Shown: positions 10,933-20,795, counted from the stretch's first letter. The stretch: DNA of 64,000 nt from Candidatus Altimarinota bacterium (GCA_021734475.1 JAIPIU010000006.1:1-64000); one strand, 5' to 3'. Made by a program: numbers and translations. Notes: generated by a model from the letters alone, not told the origin.

Positions 10933-12765
10933 ATGAAAAATTCTATAAAAATCTGACTTTTAATCTTCTTTGTATCTTGACTCTCTTATCTTATACCACA
11001 GCAAGTTTCCTGACAAGAAATCATTATAGATCCAGTTACAAAAACTATATACATATCATGAGACAATCAATCATGAGCTAATATAGACAATTTTTTGGAT
11101 TCATATATAGAATCAAATAACACATGAGCAACTAATTCATGACTTAACAATACATGAAATACACAAAGCAACGAGAACGCAAACACTACAGAATTAATTC
11201 AAAACACCACAATAAATAATACATGATGAAATGAATTTGATTTAGCTCTTGCTTGGATGTTTGGAAATTGACTAACTAGATACAACAATAAAACAGAATA
11301 CAGACCATACGATTTTATAACCAGAGAAGAAGCAGCTAAAATGATATGACAAGCTTATATTATTTTTGGATATTCACAAGAAGCCAAAAATCTTGCATGT
11401 ACTTTCCAAGATTCCAATATAATGAATCCTGAATTAATACCATATATAAACAATACGTGTCAACGATGAATATTGAAATGAGCGAACTGAATATTTATGC
11501 CACAAGACACTATGACAAAACCACAGATAATGGCTGTATTACTTAGAATGTTTGAACAAAAATCTTCAAATGAAAGTCAAATTCCTCGACGAAATGAATA
11601 TTATGTAAAATGAAAAGCTATATGACTAACCAAAGAATCAGATATAAATAATTTCGATAAACCAGTAAATAGATATGAAGTAGCATTACTTATCTACAGA
11701 TTACAAAACATAGTATCCAATGACCAACTCAAAGCTATGACATTAAATACTTTGAATTGAATTAATGCAAACACAAATACCAATACTTCATGACAAATAA
11801 ATCAAAATCAAACAGAACAAATAATAGATAATTTATCAAGTCTTTTTGTAGGAATAAATGTAAATGAAGATCCCGAACTTATAGAAGCTATACATCGAAT
11901 GTACGATAACTGACTAACCCAATATGATTCACCATCAACATATAACCCATTTGGAAGTTTAACTAGAGAAGCTTCAGCAAAAATATTAGATATATTTTCA
12001 GATTTATTATGATATTCAAATATAAGTTCATGATATTCTCCTAGTCAATGTACATTTACAGATTTAGAATATACAAATGATAGCTTAAAAACCCATATAG
12101 AAAATGCCTGTAAAAAATGACTAATGCAATGAGGAAACTGACTTTTTAATCCATGAGCAATAGTAAACAAAGCTCAGTTTGTTACATCTTTGATTAGAAT
12201 GTTTGAATGAAAAAAACTTGATGAAAATATAAGTCCTCGATGGAAAAATTATTTTGATAAAGCTCAAGAAATATGAATAGTATCTGCATTAGATGACATC
12301 ACTTTTGAAAATCCAATCTCCAGATATGAAGTAGCGTTGTTTATTTATAGATTCAAAGTAAAATTTTTGATTTTAAATAATTTAAATCAATCTAAAATCC
12401 AAGATGAAATAATATCTACAGTTCCATGATCTATTTCTTCTTGAACAAATTGAAAACTACAAGCAAACGTATACGTAGACACAAACCTATTAAACAATGG
12501 AAACTTCAATCTATGATATGTAGAAATACTATGAAACAGATATAAGATAGTAAAAAACACTACATCTAAATACAATATAGGAGAAAATAGTTTTGTACGA
12601 TATTGAGATATTTTTGATCTAGAATCTGATAATAAAATTTGAACAACTAGCTTTATAGTGGGTAATTGATACATCATAGAAGCAACTGTCAGAATAAATA
12701 ATAATAATTACAAAATACAAGCGTCCAACGAAACAAATGCTTATTACAAAATAAATGAAATTTAA
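10933..12765 (+). CDS. Secreted S-layer homology (SLH) domain protein
   Basis: A 610-residue exported protein. The signal sequence (SIKIGLLIFFVSGLSYLIP) is followed by a Gly/Thr/Asn-rich linker. Two long repeats of the same architecture follow, at about residues 100-270 and 310-480. Each has SLH-type halves: YDFITREEAAKMIGQAY / GILKGANGIFMPQ.TMTKPQIMAVLLRMFE, and LTREASAKILDIF / GLMQGGNGLFNPGAIVNKAQFVTSLIRMFE. A C-terminal beta-rich domain ends it. SLH domains usually bind secondary wall polymer, so attachment to the cell wall is inferred. Confidence 0.82.
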
Positions 12766-12807
12766 AAAACCAATCATTAGAACAAATAATTTATCCAAAA
12801 AATTATC

Positions 12808-13779
12808 ATGGAAATTAAAAAAATTAGCACAGAAAAGCTACTAGATTTAAACAAACATCCTAGACCAAATAATTTCGAAGATTTTATATGACAAGAGCAT
12901 ATAAAATGAGTTCTAAAAACAGCAATCCAAAGTGCAAAAAAAAGAGAAAGTCATATGGGACATATACTATTTTCATGACCAAGTGGTTTTGGTAAAACTA
13001 CTATAGCTCACATAATATCTAAACAATGAAATATTTGAATAAAGGCTGTTACGTGATATGCTATATCAAAACCAGCCGAAATAGTCAGTATTTTAAATAG
13101 TTTAGAATCTTGAGATATCTTATTTATAGATGAAATACATAGACTCAAACCAAACATAGAAGAAGTGCTTTATATAGCTATGGAAGATTTTGTGATTGAC
13201 ATGGTGATGCCAGAATGATGAAATGTCAGAATCCCCATCAATCCATTTACATTAATATGAGCAACTACTAAATCAGAAAGTCTGAGTCAACCAATAAAAA
13301 ACAGATTCATATATAATTTTCATTTTATGGATTATTCTTTGGATGAAAAAAAAATACTAATAAAAAAATATCTAACAGAATATAAAGTTAAATTTGAAGA
13401 TAAAATATTAAATCAAATAAGCTCAAAAGTAGATTCAGTACCTAGAGAAATTCACAATATGTGTATCAAAATAAGAGATTTTATTGTAGCTAAAATGTCC
13501 TCCTTTGGAAAAGGAGGTGCCTGAAAGGCGGAGGATTTAATACTGGATGAAAATCTACGAAATCAATTTATACTACATTCCAAAATCGATGACGGTGGTT
13601 TGACTCCCCTTCATAATAAATACTTAGAAATACTTAAAAAAGCAGATAGACCAATGTGAGTAAAAGCAATTGCAGTGCAATTGGGAATCAATGAAAAAGC
13701 AGTAGAAGAAGATGTTGAACCTTTGTTATTAAAATTATGAAAAATCGAAAAAACCGCTTGATGAAGAGTATTTATTTAA
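12808..13779 (+). CDS. ruvB: Holliday junction branch-migration ATPase RuvB
   Basis: Hexameric motor that drives branch migration with RuvA. The 323-residue product has [22 protein letters not shown], Walker [10 protein letters not shown] near residue 57, Walker [29 protein letters not shown] (sensor/Arg finger region), then VPREIHN and the C-terminal winged helix with GIEKTAGGRVFI-like end. Between the small AAA+ lid (IRDFIVAK) and the wing is an extra [13 protein letters not shown] stretch encoded by a palindromic element (13498-13536). It is absent from normal RuvB and keeps the frame. Confidence 0.93.
13498..13536. repeat. Palindromic element D inserted in frame in ruvB
   Basis: TCCTCC TTTGGAAAA GGAGG, then TGCCTGAAAGGCGGAGGA: two overlapping palindromes in the middle of ruvB. 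The GC content is far above the flanking sequence. Translated, it gives [12 protein letters not shown]; a TGA inside it is read as Gly. See the gatB case at 21841-21905. Confidence 0.75.
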
Positions 13780-13880
13780 AACATTAAATTCATTTAAGCT
13801 TAATTTAAGATAAAAGAATATAATACTCAAAATCTTTTAATTTTTCAATTTGTAATTTGTTAATACGAAAATTTAAAGAG

Positions 13881-15113
13881 TTGAAAACATCTACGCAAAT
13901 AAGTATCAAATTTACTTTGTTTACAATAGTTTTGGTATTTCTTTTTGGAATAGTAGCAAATATCATGTTCTTCAGATCTCGATATAGCAAAGAAGCATTA
14001 AAATTAACAATATGACCACCTCCTATATGATGAAACTGATGAATAAAAATAGTCTTATGAAGAAATAGAATGCCAGATACTGAAATATTTGATATAAATA
14101 GTTTTGAATGAAAAGCTATATTAGCATCTCCAGAACGAAAATCTATTATAGAAATAGAAGATTATTACTTCATATACAAAGTCATAAATAACAAAGTTTG
14201 CATAAGTAATATCACTCCACATATAAACGTACAAAAAAATCTGATTTACACCAGTATTTATTTAACATTTTTATTTTGAGTTATATCATACATTATATCA
14301 CTCTTTTTTGTTGAAACCTCTCTCAAAAAATTAAATAAATTACTTTGATTTTTAAATCAGATAGACATAGACAATCTAGATACAAAAATAGAAATTAAAT
14401 GACACATCAAAGATGAAATAAATATGTTAAGCTACAAGTTCAACGAAACTTTAGATAAAGTTCACAAACAAACATTAAGTTTAAAAGATTTTGTATCAAA
14501 TGCATCTCATGAGCTTAAAACACCCTTGATGGCGATTAGTACAGAAATAGATTACATAAAAAAGTCTAAAAAATATAACAAATGATTGGAAAATATCAAA
14601 ACTCAAATTCACAATATAGATAATTTATTAAATGCTCTAACTATAATTACCAAAATAGAAAATAAAAGTAAATTAGAAACAAAAAAAGAAGATATAAGTC
14701 AAATAATAAAAAATATAATAGATACAATATCTAAACTAAATCAAGATAAAAAGCTTGAAATAAACACAAAGATATCAGATAAAATAGAAAAAAAAATAAA
14801 TAAAGAATGATTTAATATTATAGTAAAAAACATATTAGAAAACGCATTCAAATTCACTCCTAATGGTTGAAAAATTAGTATAATTTTGGATAAAAATAAG
14901 CTAGAAATAAAAGACAATTGAATCTGAATATCAGATAAAGATATAAATTTTATTCGAGAAAGATTTCGACAAGCAGATCGTAGTAAAACAGATACAAAAA
15001 GTTTTGGTTTAGGTTTATATCTTACAAAACTATTAACTGAAAAACACTGACGAAATATAGATATCCAAAGTAAAAATAAAAAAGGAACAACATGTACAAT
15101 AAAATTTTCATAA
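13881..15113 (+). CDS. Sensor histidine kinase (two-component)
   Basis: A 410-residue membrane kinase. TM1 is near residues 6-30 (ISIKFTLFTIVLVFLFGIVANIMFF), a small extracytoplasmic domain follows (about 30-130), and TM2 is near 135-158. A HAMP-like linker follows, then the H-box FVSNASHELKTPLMA (phospho-acceptor His), N-box NILENAFKFTPNGG, G1 DNGIGISDKD and G2 SFGLGLYL. No ATG precedes TM1, so a TTG start is taken; TTG 13857 is an alternative. It is paired with the response regulator 14 bases downstream. The signal is unknown. Confidence 0.88.
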
Positions 15114-15127
15114 TATAAACAATAAAA

Positions 15128-15778
15128 ATGAATATTCTACTAGTAGAAGACAACAAAACTATAGCAAACAATATCAAAAAATATTTAGAATTGGATTGAA
15201 ATAAAATAACTCTAGCAGAAAATTGATTATATGCTTTGGAAGTATTCAAGCATCAAATTTTTGATATTGTTATATTAGATATAATGTTACCTTGAATGGA
15301 CTGAATACAATTATGTAAAAAATTCAAAGAATCTCAAAATGATATACCAATTATTATGACTACAGCCAAATGACAAATAGAAGATAAATTAGAATGATTC
15401 AATTGTGGAACAGACGATTATTTAGTTAAACCATTTGATTTAACAGAATTAGATGCTAGAATCAAAGCTATCATGAAAAGATCACCTAATAAAGATTTTT
15501 TGGAGTACAAAGATATTCGTTTAGATAAAGATCAAAAAAAAGTATTCAAAAAAAATAAAGAAATTAAATTTACTATAAAAGAGTTTATGATATTAGAACT
15601 TCTATTGGATAATAAATGAAGAAGCACTTCTAGAACAAACATAATAGAAGAAATACGATGAAATGAACATATATTTGAAGAAGATTCAAAACTTGATGTA
15701 TATATTTCTAATATTAGAAAAAAATTATGAAAAAGTTTGATAGAAACAATTAAATGATATGGTTATCAAATCTGATAA
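15128..15778 (+). CDS. OmpR-family response regulator
   Basis: A 216-residue transcription factor. The receiver domain starts MNILLVEDNK; the phospho-acceptor Asp is in DIVILDIMLPGMDG (about residue 51), followed by IIMTTAK and DYLVKPFD. A winged-helix DNA-binding domain follows (FTIKEFMILELLL, then LDVYISNIRKKLG and IETIKGYGYQIG). It is co-transcribed with the kinase. A possible regulated gene is the secreted protein at 15926, which has its own -10-like element (AATATAATAC) in the spacer. Confidence 0.92.
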
Positions 15779-15800
15779 TAATTACTTAACTTTTGAAACC

Positions 15801-15845
15801 TAGTATCTAACTAAGTTCTAAGAGCTAAAAGCTAAGAGCTAGAAG
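15801..15845 (+). repeat. Heptad spacer array (TAAGNNC units)
   Basis: TAA or TAG recurs every seven bases (CTAAGTT, CTAAGAG, CTAAAAG, CTAAGAG, CTAGAAG) just after the response-regulator gene. This puts stops in all three frames on the coding strand. Confidence 0.55.
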
Positions 15846-15925
15846 TTTAAGTTTAGTTTAAGGTAAATGAATATAATACTCGCGTCAAATTATAAATGAC
15901 ATTTTATATTCTTACCACAACACAA

Positions 15926-16555
15926 ATGAAAAAAAAATCTATTATTTTACCAGCAATCGCATGATTAGTTGTATTAACTAGTGCATGAGCTATTACATTT
16001 GCATCTAATTATCAATCCTACCAATGAACAAGACAATGAAATATGTGAATTAGAGATTGATGAGCTAAATGATGAATGCAATGAAATTTAAGTGAAACGG
16101 ATCGTGAAACATTGAAAAATTTAAGTGAAACAGATCGTAAAGCAATGATGGAAGCTATTCAAAAGACTATCGATACAAAAGATTATGAAGCATTCAAAAA
16201 CACTCATACAAAGTATTGAATTACAGTTAATATAACTGAAGATCAATTCAACGATATGATCACAAAAAGAGCCGACATGGAGACTAGAAGAGCAGAAAAA
16301 GAAGCTGAAAAAGCTAAAATTCAAGAAGCAATCAAAAACTGAGATTTTGAGACACGAAAAGAATTAAGTGCAGATAAGCCCATTTCAAAATACATAGATA
16401 CACAAGAAAAATTCAATAAATTACAAGAAATGGAAAGTTATAGAGAAAAAGCACAATCTATAGCAGAAAGTTTATGATTACCTCAATGAGAATGAAGATG
16501 AATGGGTATGAAAATGTGATGAAAAAAATGAATAGGTATGGGTTTTAATAAATAA
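15926..16555 (+). CDS. Secreted charged helical protein next to the two-component system
   Basis: A 209-residue protein with a clear signal peptide (MKKKSIILPAIAGLVVLTSAGAITFA). The mature part contains a near-duplicated LSETDRETLKNLSETDRKAM, an Asp/Glu/Lys-rich helical region (MITKRADMETRRAEKEAEKAKIQEAI), and a Gly/Met/Lys-rich tail (GRGMGMKMGGKKGMGMGF). The general style recalls periplasmic stress proteins of the Spy/CpxP kind or metal-binding Met-rich proteins, but I see no family signature. Its position after a kinase/regulator pair and its own terminator suggest it may be the regulated output. Confidence 0.6.
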
Positions 16556-16572
16556 TAAAGATAATATAATAA

Positions 16573-16608
16573 AAACTTAGTCCAATCACCACGGACTAAG
16601 TTTTTTTA
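16573..16608 (+). terminator. Intrinsic terminator
   Basis: AAACTTAGTCC pairs with GGACTAAGTTT around a nine-base loop and runs into seven T, 18 bases after the stop of the secreted protein gene. Confidence 0.85.
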
Positions 16609-16668
16609 TTTACAAAGCTATATAAATCATTATATATAAATTAATAATTTATTTTTATAAAAAATATA

Positions 16669-16896
16669 ATGCCAGAACCAACCTTATACGCAAATTTAGC
16701 TGCTCCAACAATGGCATCACGAATTATTCCTTTAATGGTAATACTTGCTATACGAGATACTATACGAAAAGGTATAGCATTACGAAGAGCATGAAAATCA
16801 AAACAATTAACACGATTTGTTTTCTTATTTATATTCAATACTGCATGAATATTACCAATCTTATATTTAATATTTCGACAAAAAAAATCTAAATAA
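16669..16896 (+). CDS. Small two-helix membrane protein (DUF5652-like)
   Basis: A 75-residue protein with two hydrophobic segments (ASRIIPLMVILAI and FVFLFIFNTAGILPILYLIF) separated by a basic loop (RKGIALRRAGKSKQLT). The layout and the 'NTxGILPILYL' motif resemble DUF5652 proteins common in Patescibacteria; this is from memory, not a search. The function is unknown. Its stop overlaps the ATG of the phosphoesterase gene (TAATG), so the two are translationally coupled. Confidence 0.6.
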
Positions 16897-17630
16897 TGAA
16901 ATTTAACACAATAATAATGTCAGATATACATCTATGAACTCCTGATAGCAAATATCAGCAAGTTTTAGATTTTCTAAAAAAAAATACTTTCAAAAATCTA
17001 ATTTTAAACTGAGATATAATAGATTGATGGCATATCAAAATATTCTGAAAATTACCAATAGAACACAGAAAATTATTACATTATATATTCTGACTAGCTA
17101 AAAACAGTAAAGTAAACGTATACTACATAAAATGAAATCATGATGAGTTTCTAAAACGAATATTACCATTAGAAGCTTGAAATTTTAAACTATTAAAAGA
17201 TCTAGTTTATACAGGTTTAAATTGAAAAAAATATTATATATGTCATTGAGATCAGTTTGATAAAGTAGAATGAAAGTTATTTATATTATCATTAATTTCA
17301 TTTTTGTGATGATGTTTTTTGTATCGATTAAATAGAATATACAATAAACGAAGATTAAAAAAATGACGAAAATATTTATCTTTAGTAAAACAAATAAAAT
17401 CAATAGCAAAAGTAATGATGGTATGATGAAATAATAAATTTTATCCAAAATTAGAATCGACAGCAAAAAAACAAAATTGCCAATGAATAATTTGCTGACA
17501 TATACACAAAGCTGAGAATCTAAAAATATGAAACATACATTATTTAAATTCTTGAGATCGGGTTGAATCTATGACTGCTATTACAGAAGATCTGAAATGA
17601 AATCGAGAAATATTAAATTACAATAAATAG
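16896..17630 (+). CDS. LpxH-like calcineurin-type metallophosphoesterase (COG2908)
   Basis: A 244-residue phosphoesterase. The five metal-binding blocks are present: SDIHLGTPDS (D-x-H), ILNGDIIDGW, YIKGNHDEF, CHGDQFD and ICGHIHKAEN. The order and spacing match the UDP-2,3-diacylglucosamine pyrophosphatase-like group, which lacks lipid A context in organisms such as this and so acts on an unknown phosphoester. A hydrophobic stretch LFILSLISFLWGCFLY in the cap suggests membrane contact. It is coupled to the small membrane protein gene upstream by a TAATG overlap. Confidence 0.8.
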
Positions 17631-17631
17631 A

Positions 17632-17668
17632 TTGACTTATTGTAAAATATCTATAATCTAACTTAAAA
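17632..17668 (+). promoter_or_regulatory. Possible promoter of the 17717 gene
   Basis: TTGACT at about 17633 and TATAAT at about 17653 precede the small gene; the 14-base spacing is short, so the exact elements are uncertain. A similar TTGACTT...TAAAATA pattern lies ahead of the other TGA-free gene (near 3168). Confidence 0.35.
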
Positions 17669-17702
17669 TAAAAATAAAATATTTGTCTAACAATTAAACA
17701 AG

Positions 17703-17713
17703 AAAAGGAGGTT
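17703..17713 (+). promoter_or_regulatory. Consensus Shine-Dalgarno site
   Basis: AAAAGGAGG upstream of GTG 17717. It is unusual here: the starts of dnaA, metG, rpoB, rpoC, fusA, rbcL and the others I examined lack a recognisable anti-SD match. Confidence 0.75.
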
Positions 17714-17716
17714 ACC

Positions 17717-18085
17717 GTGAAATTTTTATTAAAACAAAAGGGTAAAAACAAAATCAAAAATTACCCCAAGACAAGATCTGAAATAATCGAATATGTAAAA
17801 AAGATTTTCGGATCCCAGGTAGATGATCTACCTGTAGAAAAAAGGAACTCAACATTTTTTCTTCGAAACACTAACTTAAGCAATGAAATCAAAGAGAAAT
17901 TAATGAAAAAACTCAAAACAGGTACCTATGTAGTAGATATCATTGAAACTACAGAACAAAAATTTTACCTGTTTGTGAATCTAGAAAGTCCTATTTCTAT
18001 TAGGACAACATCTAAAGGATATAAGAAACATATATATCCTGGTAATAATATTTTGATTTATGTTTTCACAGAAAATAAAGTTTAA
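17717..18085 (+). CDS. TGA-free protein of unknown function with strong Shine-Dalgarno, 122 aa
   Basis: I do not recognise this protein. It is 122 residues, basic and soluble, with an N-terminal KFLLKQKGKNKIKN and a beta-rich C-terminal half. The GTG start is fixed by a near-consensus ribosome-binding site (AAAAGGAGG, six bases upstream), while the other starts I examined have none. All five glycines are GGN and none is TGA. A strong terminator follows 27 bases after the stop. It shares these traits with the 3239-3508 gene. One CGA codon (in FFLxNTN) could mean Arg or Trp depending on which code applies. Possibly acquired as a cassette. Confidence 0.65.
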   Translation: MKFLLKQKGKNKIKNYPKTRSEIIEYVKKIFGSQVDDLPVEKRNSTFFLRNTNLSNEIKEKLMKKLKTGTYVVDIIETTEQKFYLFVNLESPISIRTTSKGYKKHIYPGNNILIYVFTENKV

Positions 18086-18112
18086 GCTATGTATCGAGAA
18101 AAAAAGTATTAG

Positions 18113-18148
18113 ACCACCTGCTTTATATAAGTTCAAGGTGGTTTTTTT
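18113..18148. terminator. Intrinsic terminator between convergent genes
   Basis: ACCACCT pairs with AGGTGGT around a 16-base loop and is followed by seven T on the + strand. The last codons of the convergent minus-strand gene (stop at 18147-18149) abut it. Confidence 0.85.
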
Positions 18149-18755
18149 ATATTTTAAATTCAAGTTTATCAAATAAATCTATTACAAAAGAAAAATTAAA
18201 TTTCATATGATCAAAAAATATTTCTTTATTTTTAATTTTATCAAGATTTAAATCAGATTTTATATCAAGTTTTTCTTTTAACATAAAATAAAACATCAAA
18301 GTTCTAATATCAATATTTCACATTTCTATTTGAATTTTATATTGATTAAATCTAGTTTGCATCCAATCAATATATAAAGATTTTTCTCATTCAGTATAAA
18401 TAGTATCTTCTTCTGATTCCAAAGTATACTTTAATATTTCTTCTCTTATATTTTTATAAATATCAAATAAAGCATTTAAAAACAATACATACTCTTTCAA
18501 CGAAAATCAAACATTTACATCAAATTTAGCAAAAACATCATAATTAGGTATCCTTTTATTATATTTAGAGTATACTTTAAATATTTCATTTATTTTATCC
18601 TTATCAAAATATTGTCAATCCTCTTTAATGAAAAGATTTAATAATTCTCTTTTTTTTGATTTCAATTCTTTATTTAATTTCAAATCTCTCTCAGGATGAG
18701 AAAGCATCCAAAGTTTCATATCTCTATAGAGTTTTTTATTGTCAGATGAATTCAT
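18147..18755 (-). CDS. Hypothetical protein, 202 aa
   Basis: I do not recognise this protein. It is 202 residues, soluble, highly charged and Lys/Glu/Asp/Phe-rich, predicted mostly helical, without signal or membrane segment. Blocks include LYRDMKLWMLSHPERDLKLNKEL and EYVLFLNALFDIYKNIREEIL. TGA is used as Gly five times, in keeping with native genes. It is convergent with the 17717 gene and divergent from tRNA-Arg. Confidence 0.6.
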
Positions 18756-18904
18756 TTTATTTTATTCTATTCTATTAAAAAATAAAACAACAAGATTATA
18801 TAAATAGATATATTCATATCAACTATAATTTTTTAAAAAAGAGAATACTTAGAAAATCAGATTATCATTTGAGATTTCTTTACTTTTAATTATACTAGAT
18901 TATC

Positions 18905-18940
18905 TAATTTAGGCTTTATACTTTAGGCTTTAAGCTTTAA
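18905..18940. repeat. Heptad spacer array (TTTANNC units)
   Basis: TTTAGGC, TTTATAC, TTTAGGC, TTTAAGC, TTTAA immediately before the tRNA gene. TAA or TAG recurs in the same seven-base rhythm on both strands. Confidence 0.55.
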
Positions 18941-18941
18941 T

Positions 18942-19013
18942 GGTCCGGTCGTTTAGTGGATAGGACACAATCCTGCGAAGATTGTAACCCCGGTTCGACT
19001 CCGGGTCGGGCCA
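18942..19013 (+). tRNA. tRNA-Arg, anticodon GCG
   Basis: A full cloverleaf folds by eye. The acceptor GGTCCGG pairs with TCGGGCC (two G-T pairs) and the D-stem GTTT with GGAC. The anticodon stem is CAATC/GATTG with loop CTGCGAA, giving anticodon GCG at 34-36. The variable loop is TAAC, the T-stem CCCGG/CCGGG with loop TTCGACT, and the discriminator A. CCA is not encoded. Most bacteria decode CGN with tRNA-Arg(ACG), whose A34 becomes inosine and reads CGU/CGC/CGA. A G34 tRNA reads only CGU and CGC, which agrees with CGA having left the arginine set here. Confidence 0.93.
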
Positions 19014-19103
19014 AATTAATAAAATTTTAAGTCCAAAAATTTGCAATATTTCTAAAAAGAATTATAATTTCGAATGTATATTTTAAAAAATAAAACCAAA
19101 TAA

Positions 19104-19778
19104 ATGGCTGAAACAAAAAAAACACAAACAAAAAAAACAGAAGAAAAAAAACCTACAACAAAAACTACAAAAGCTGTAGTTTCAAAATGATTGAATAAAA
19201 CTGAACTTTTTGAGAAATATCAAAAAATGGTTCAATTTGTTCAAAATACTATAAATTGAATGGAAACTGATTTAAAAAGAATCAAATTAATCCTAAATCA
19301 ATTATTGAAGTTTGATCCTGAAAATACAAATTCTTTGGAAGAAATAGACAATAAGATACAAGAAACAATATGAAATATAGAACTTAAAAAATACGAAGAA
19401 GAAGATTTGGAAATCGTAGAATGAAAATTTGATTGATATTTTATGATAGGTGCTGATCAAAAAAAATACCCAGTACCATTAAATTATTCAAGTAAAACTA
19501 AATTAATACCTTGAGACATATTAAAATTAAAAATAATGCCTGATTGAAAATTTGTTTATAAATTGATACGCCCAGCTGAAAGAAAACATTTGAAAGCTAC
19601 TCTATCAAAAACAGATGATAATAAATTTACAGCAGTTACCGAAGATGGAAAAGTTTATTTTTTAAATCAAGCTGCAGTAACTTTTTTCAAAGGTAAGCCA
19701 TGAGATGAATTATATATATTAACTAATGATAAAGAAGATTGATGATTTGCTGCTATAGAAGCAATTATAAAAAAATAA
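19104..19778 (+). CDS. Hypothetical protein, 224 aa, with Lys/Thr-rich N-terminus
   Basis: I do not recognise a characterised family. Residues 1-35 are a disordered basic tail (AETKKTQTKKTEEKK...). Residues about 35-110 are a coiled-coil-like helical region (LFEKYQKMVQFVQNTINGMETDLKRIKLILNQLL). The C-terminal half is a beta-rich domain (EGKFDGYFMIGADQKKYPVPLNY, IPGDILKLKIMPDGKFVYKLI, DDNKFTAVTEDGKVYFLN). Similar proteins seem common in Patescibacteria genomes. The basic tail could bind nucleic acid. A good terminator follows. Confidence 0.65.
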
Positions 19779-19795
19779 TTTAACTAAAAATAGAA

Positions 19796-19824
19796 AAATC
19801 CAGTAATACTACTGGATTTTTTTT
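19796..19824. terminator. Bidirectional terminator, partly coding
   Basis: AAATCCAGTA pairs with TACTGGATTT around ATAC and is followed by T8 on the + strand and A-rich sequence on the other side. The convergent methyltransferase gene ends inside it: its last codons and TAG (19809-19811) form one arm. Confidence 0.85.
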
Positions 19825-20645
19825 ATTTTACAAATAACTTTATGTCATTTCTCTTCTCGTTCTACTCATAATTTTTTCAATATTTTTCTTATATCATCAT
19901 CAGCATCTTCTACTATCAAAATTTCTCAATCTGATTTTAAAATTCTTGATGCTTCAGCTATTATTCATAAATAATTAACATAAGATTTATCCAATATATG
20001 ACAAATCAAAACTATATCTTGAGAAGTATTTTCTACTCATTTAATATTTTCTCCTTTTGATGGATTTATTATTATTTTTGGATGCTTCTCTTGATTAAAA
20101 TTTTTCCACATATCTATATAATCTAAAATTTTTTGTTTTTTATCCAATATAGCTGAAAGATTATTACTTCTATCAAGTAATTCATTATATTTATACATTC
20201 AATTCCTTTCGTCAAAATCAAAATCAACCAACTCTTTATTAATTAAAGATAATTTTTCCTGGTCTCAAGCAACAAAAAATTCTTGAGCAATAATATTTTT
20301 ATTTAAAGCGTTTTCTTTTATATTTTCCATAAAAGAAGGATCACAAACAATATATTGGTTAACCATATCTTCTAATAGAAAAGGCATTCATCAAAATCAT
20401 CATCATAAATCTAATACTTTTTTTCATTCAAAATAGTTTATATCCAATCATAAAACACTCAAAATAGTTTCTGGTGGTGTCTGAGGTGCTGCAAATAATT
20501 TTATATCATTTAGATCAGAATTACTATAGTCCAAAACAGAAAAAATATAATCACCAACATCTTTAGTAATCTTTCCAATATCTACTCCTATCTGTTCTAG
20601 ATATTTTTTTCATTCTTCATAAGTGTTCATAAAAACAGTTGACAT
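19809..20645 (-). CDS. SAM-dependent methyltransferase-like protein
   Basis: A 278-residue protein with motif I VLDLGGGFGGMPF at about residue 75, an acidic strand-2 end (QYIVCDPSF), then QDIVLICHILDKSYV and AEASRILKSDGEILIVE, the order of a class I methyltransferase. N-terminal residues 1-70 are an unassigned helical region. The substrate is unknown. The C-terminal codons run into the terminator of the convergent gene. Confidence 0.7.
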
Positions 20646-20744
20646 AATAAAATTATATTATGTATAATAATTAGAATAATTTTTGCAAACAAAAAATCAT
20701 TGAAAACTCAGTTAAATTAACTATCAATCTTGTATCATTCATTT

Positions 20745-20782
20745 TGTCATTCCGGCGTTAAGTTTTGCAGCCGAAATCTTAA
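20745..20782. repeat. Dispersed repeat B, copy 2
   Basis: TGTCATTCCGG, CGTTAAGTTTTGCAG, CCGAAATCTTA: the same element as at 10795-10834 with a few differences, in the spacer before gatB. Confidence 0.7.
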
Positions 20783-20795
20783 AGTTTATTTTAGT

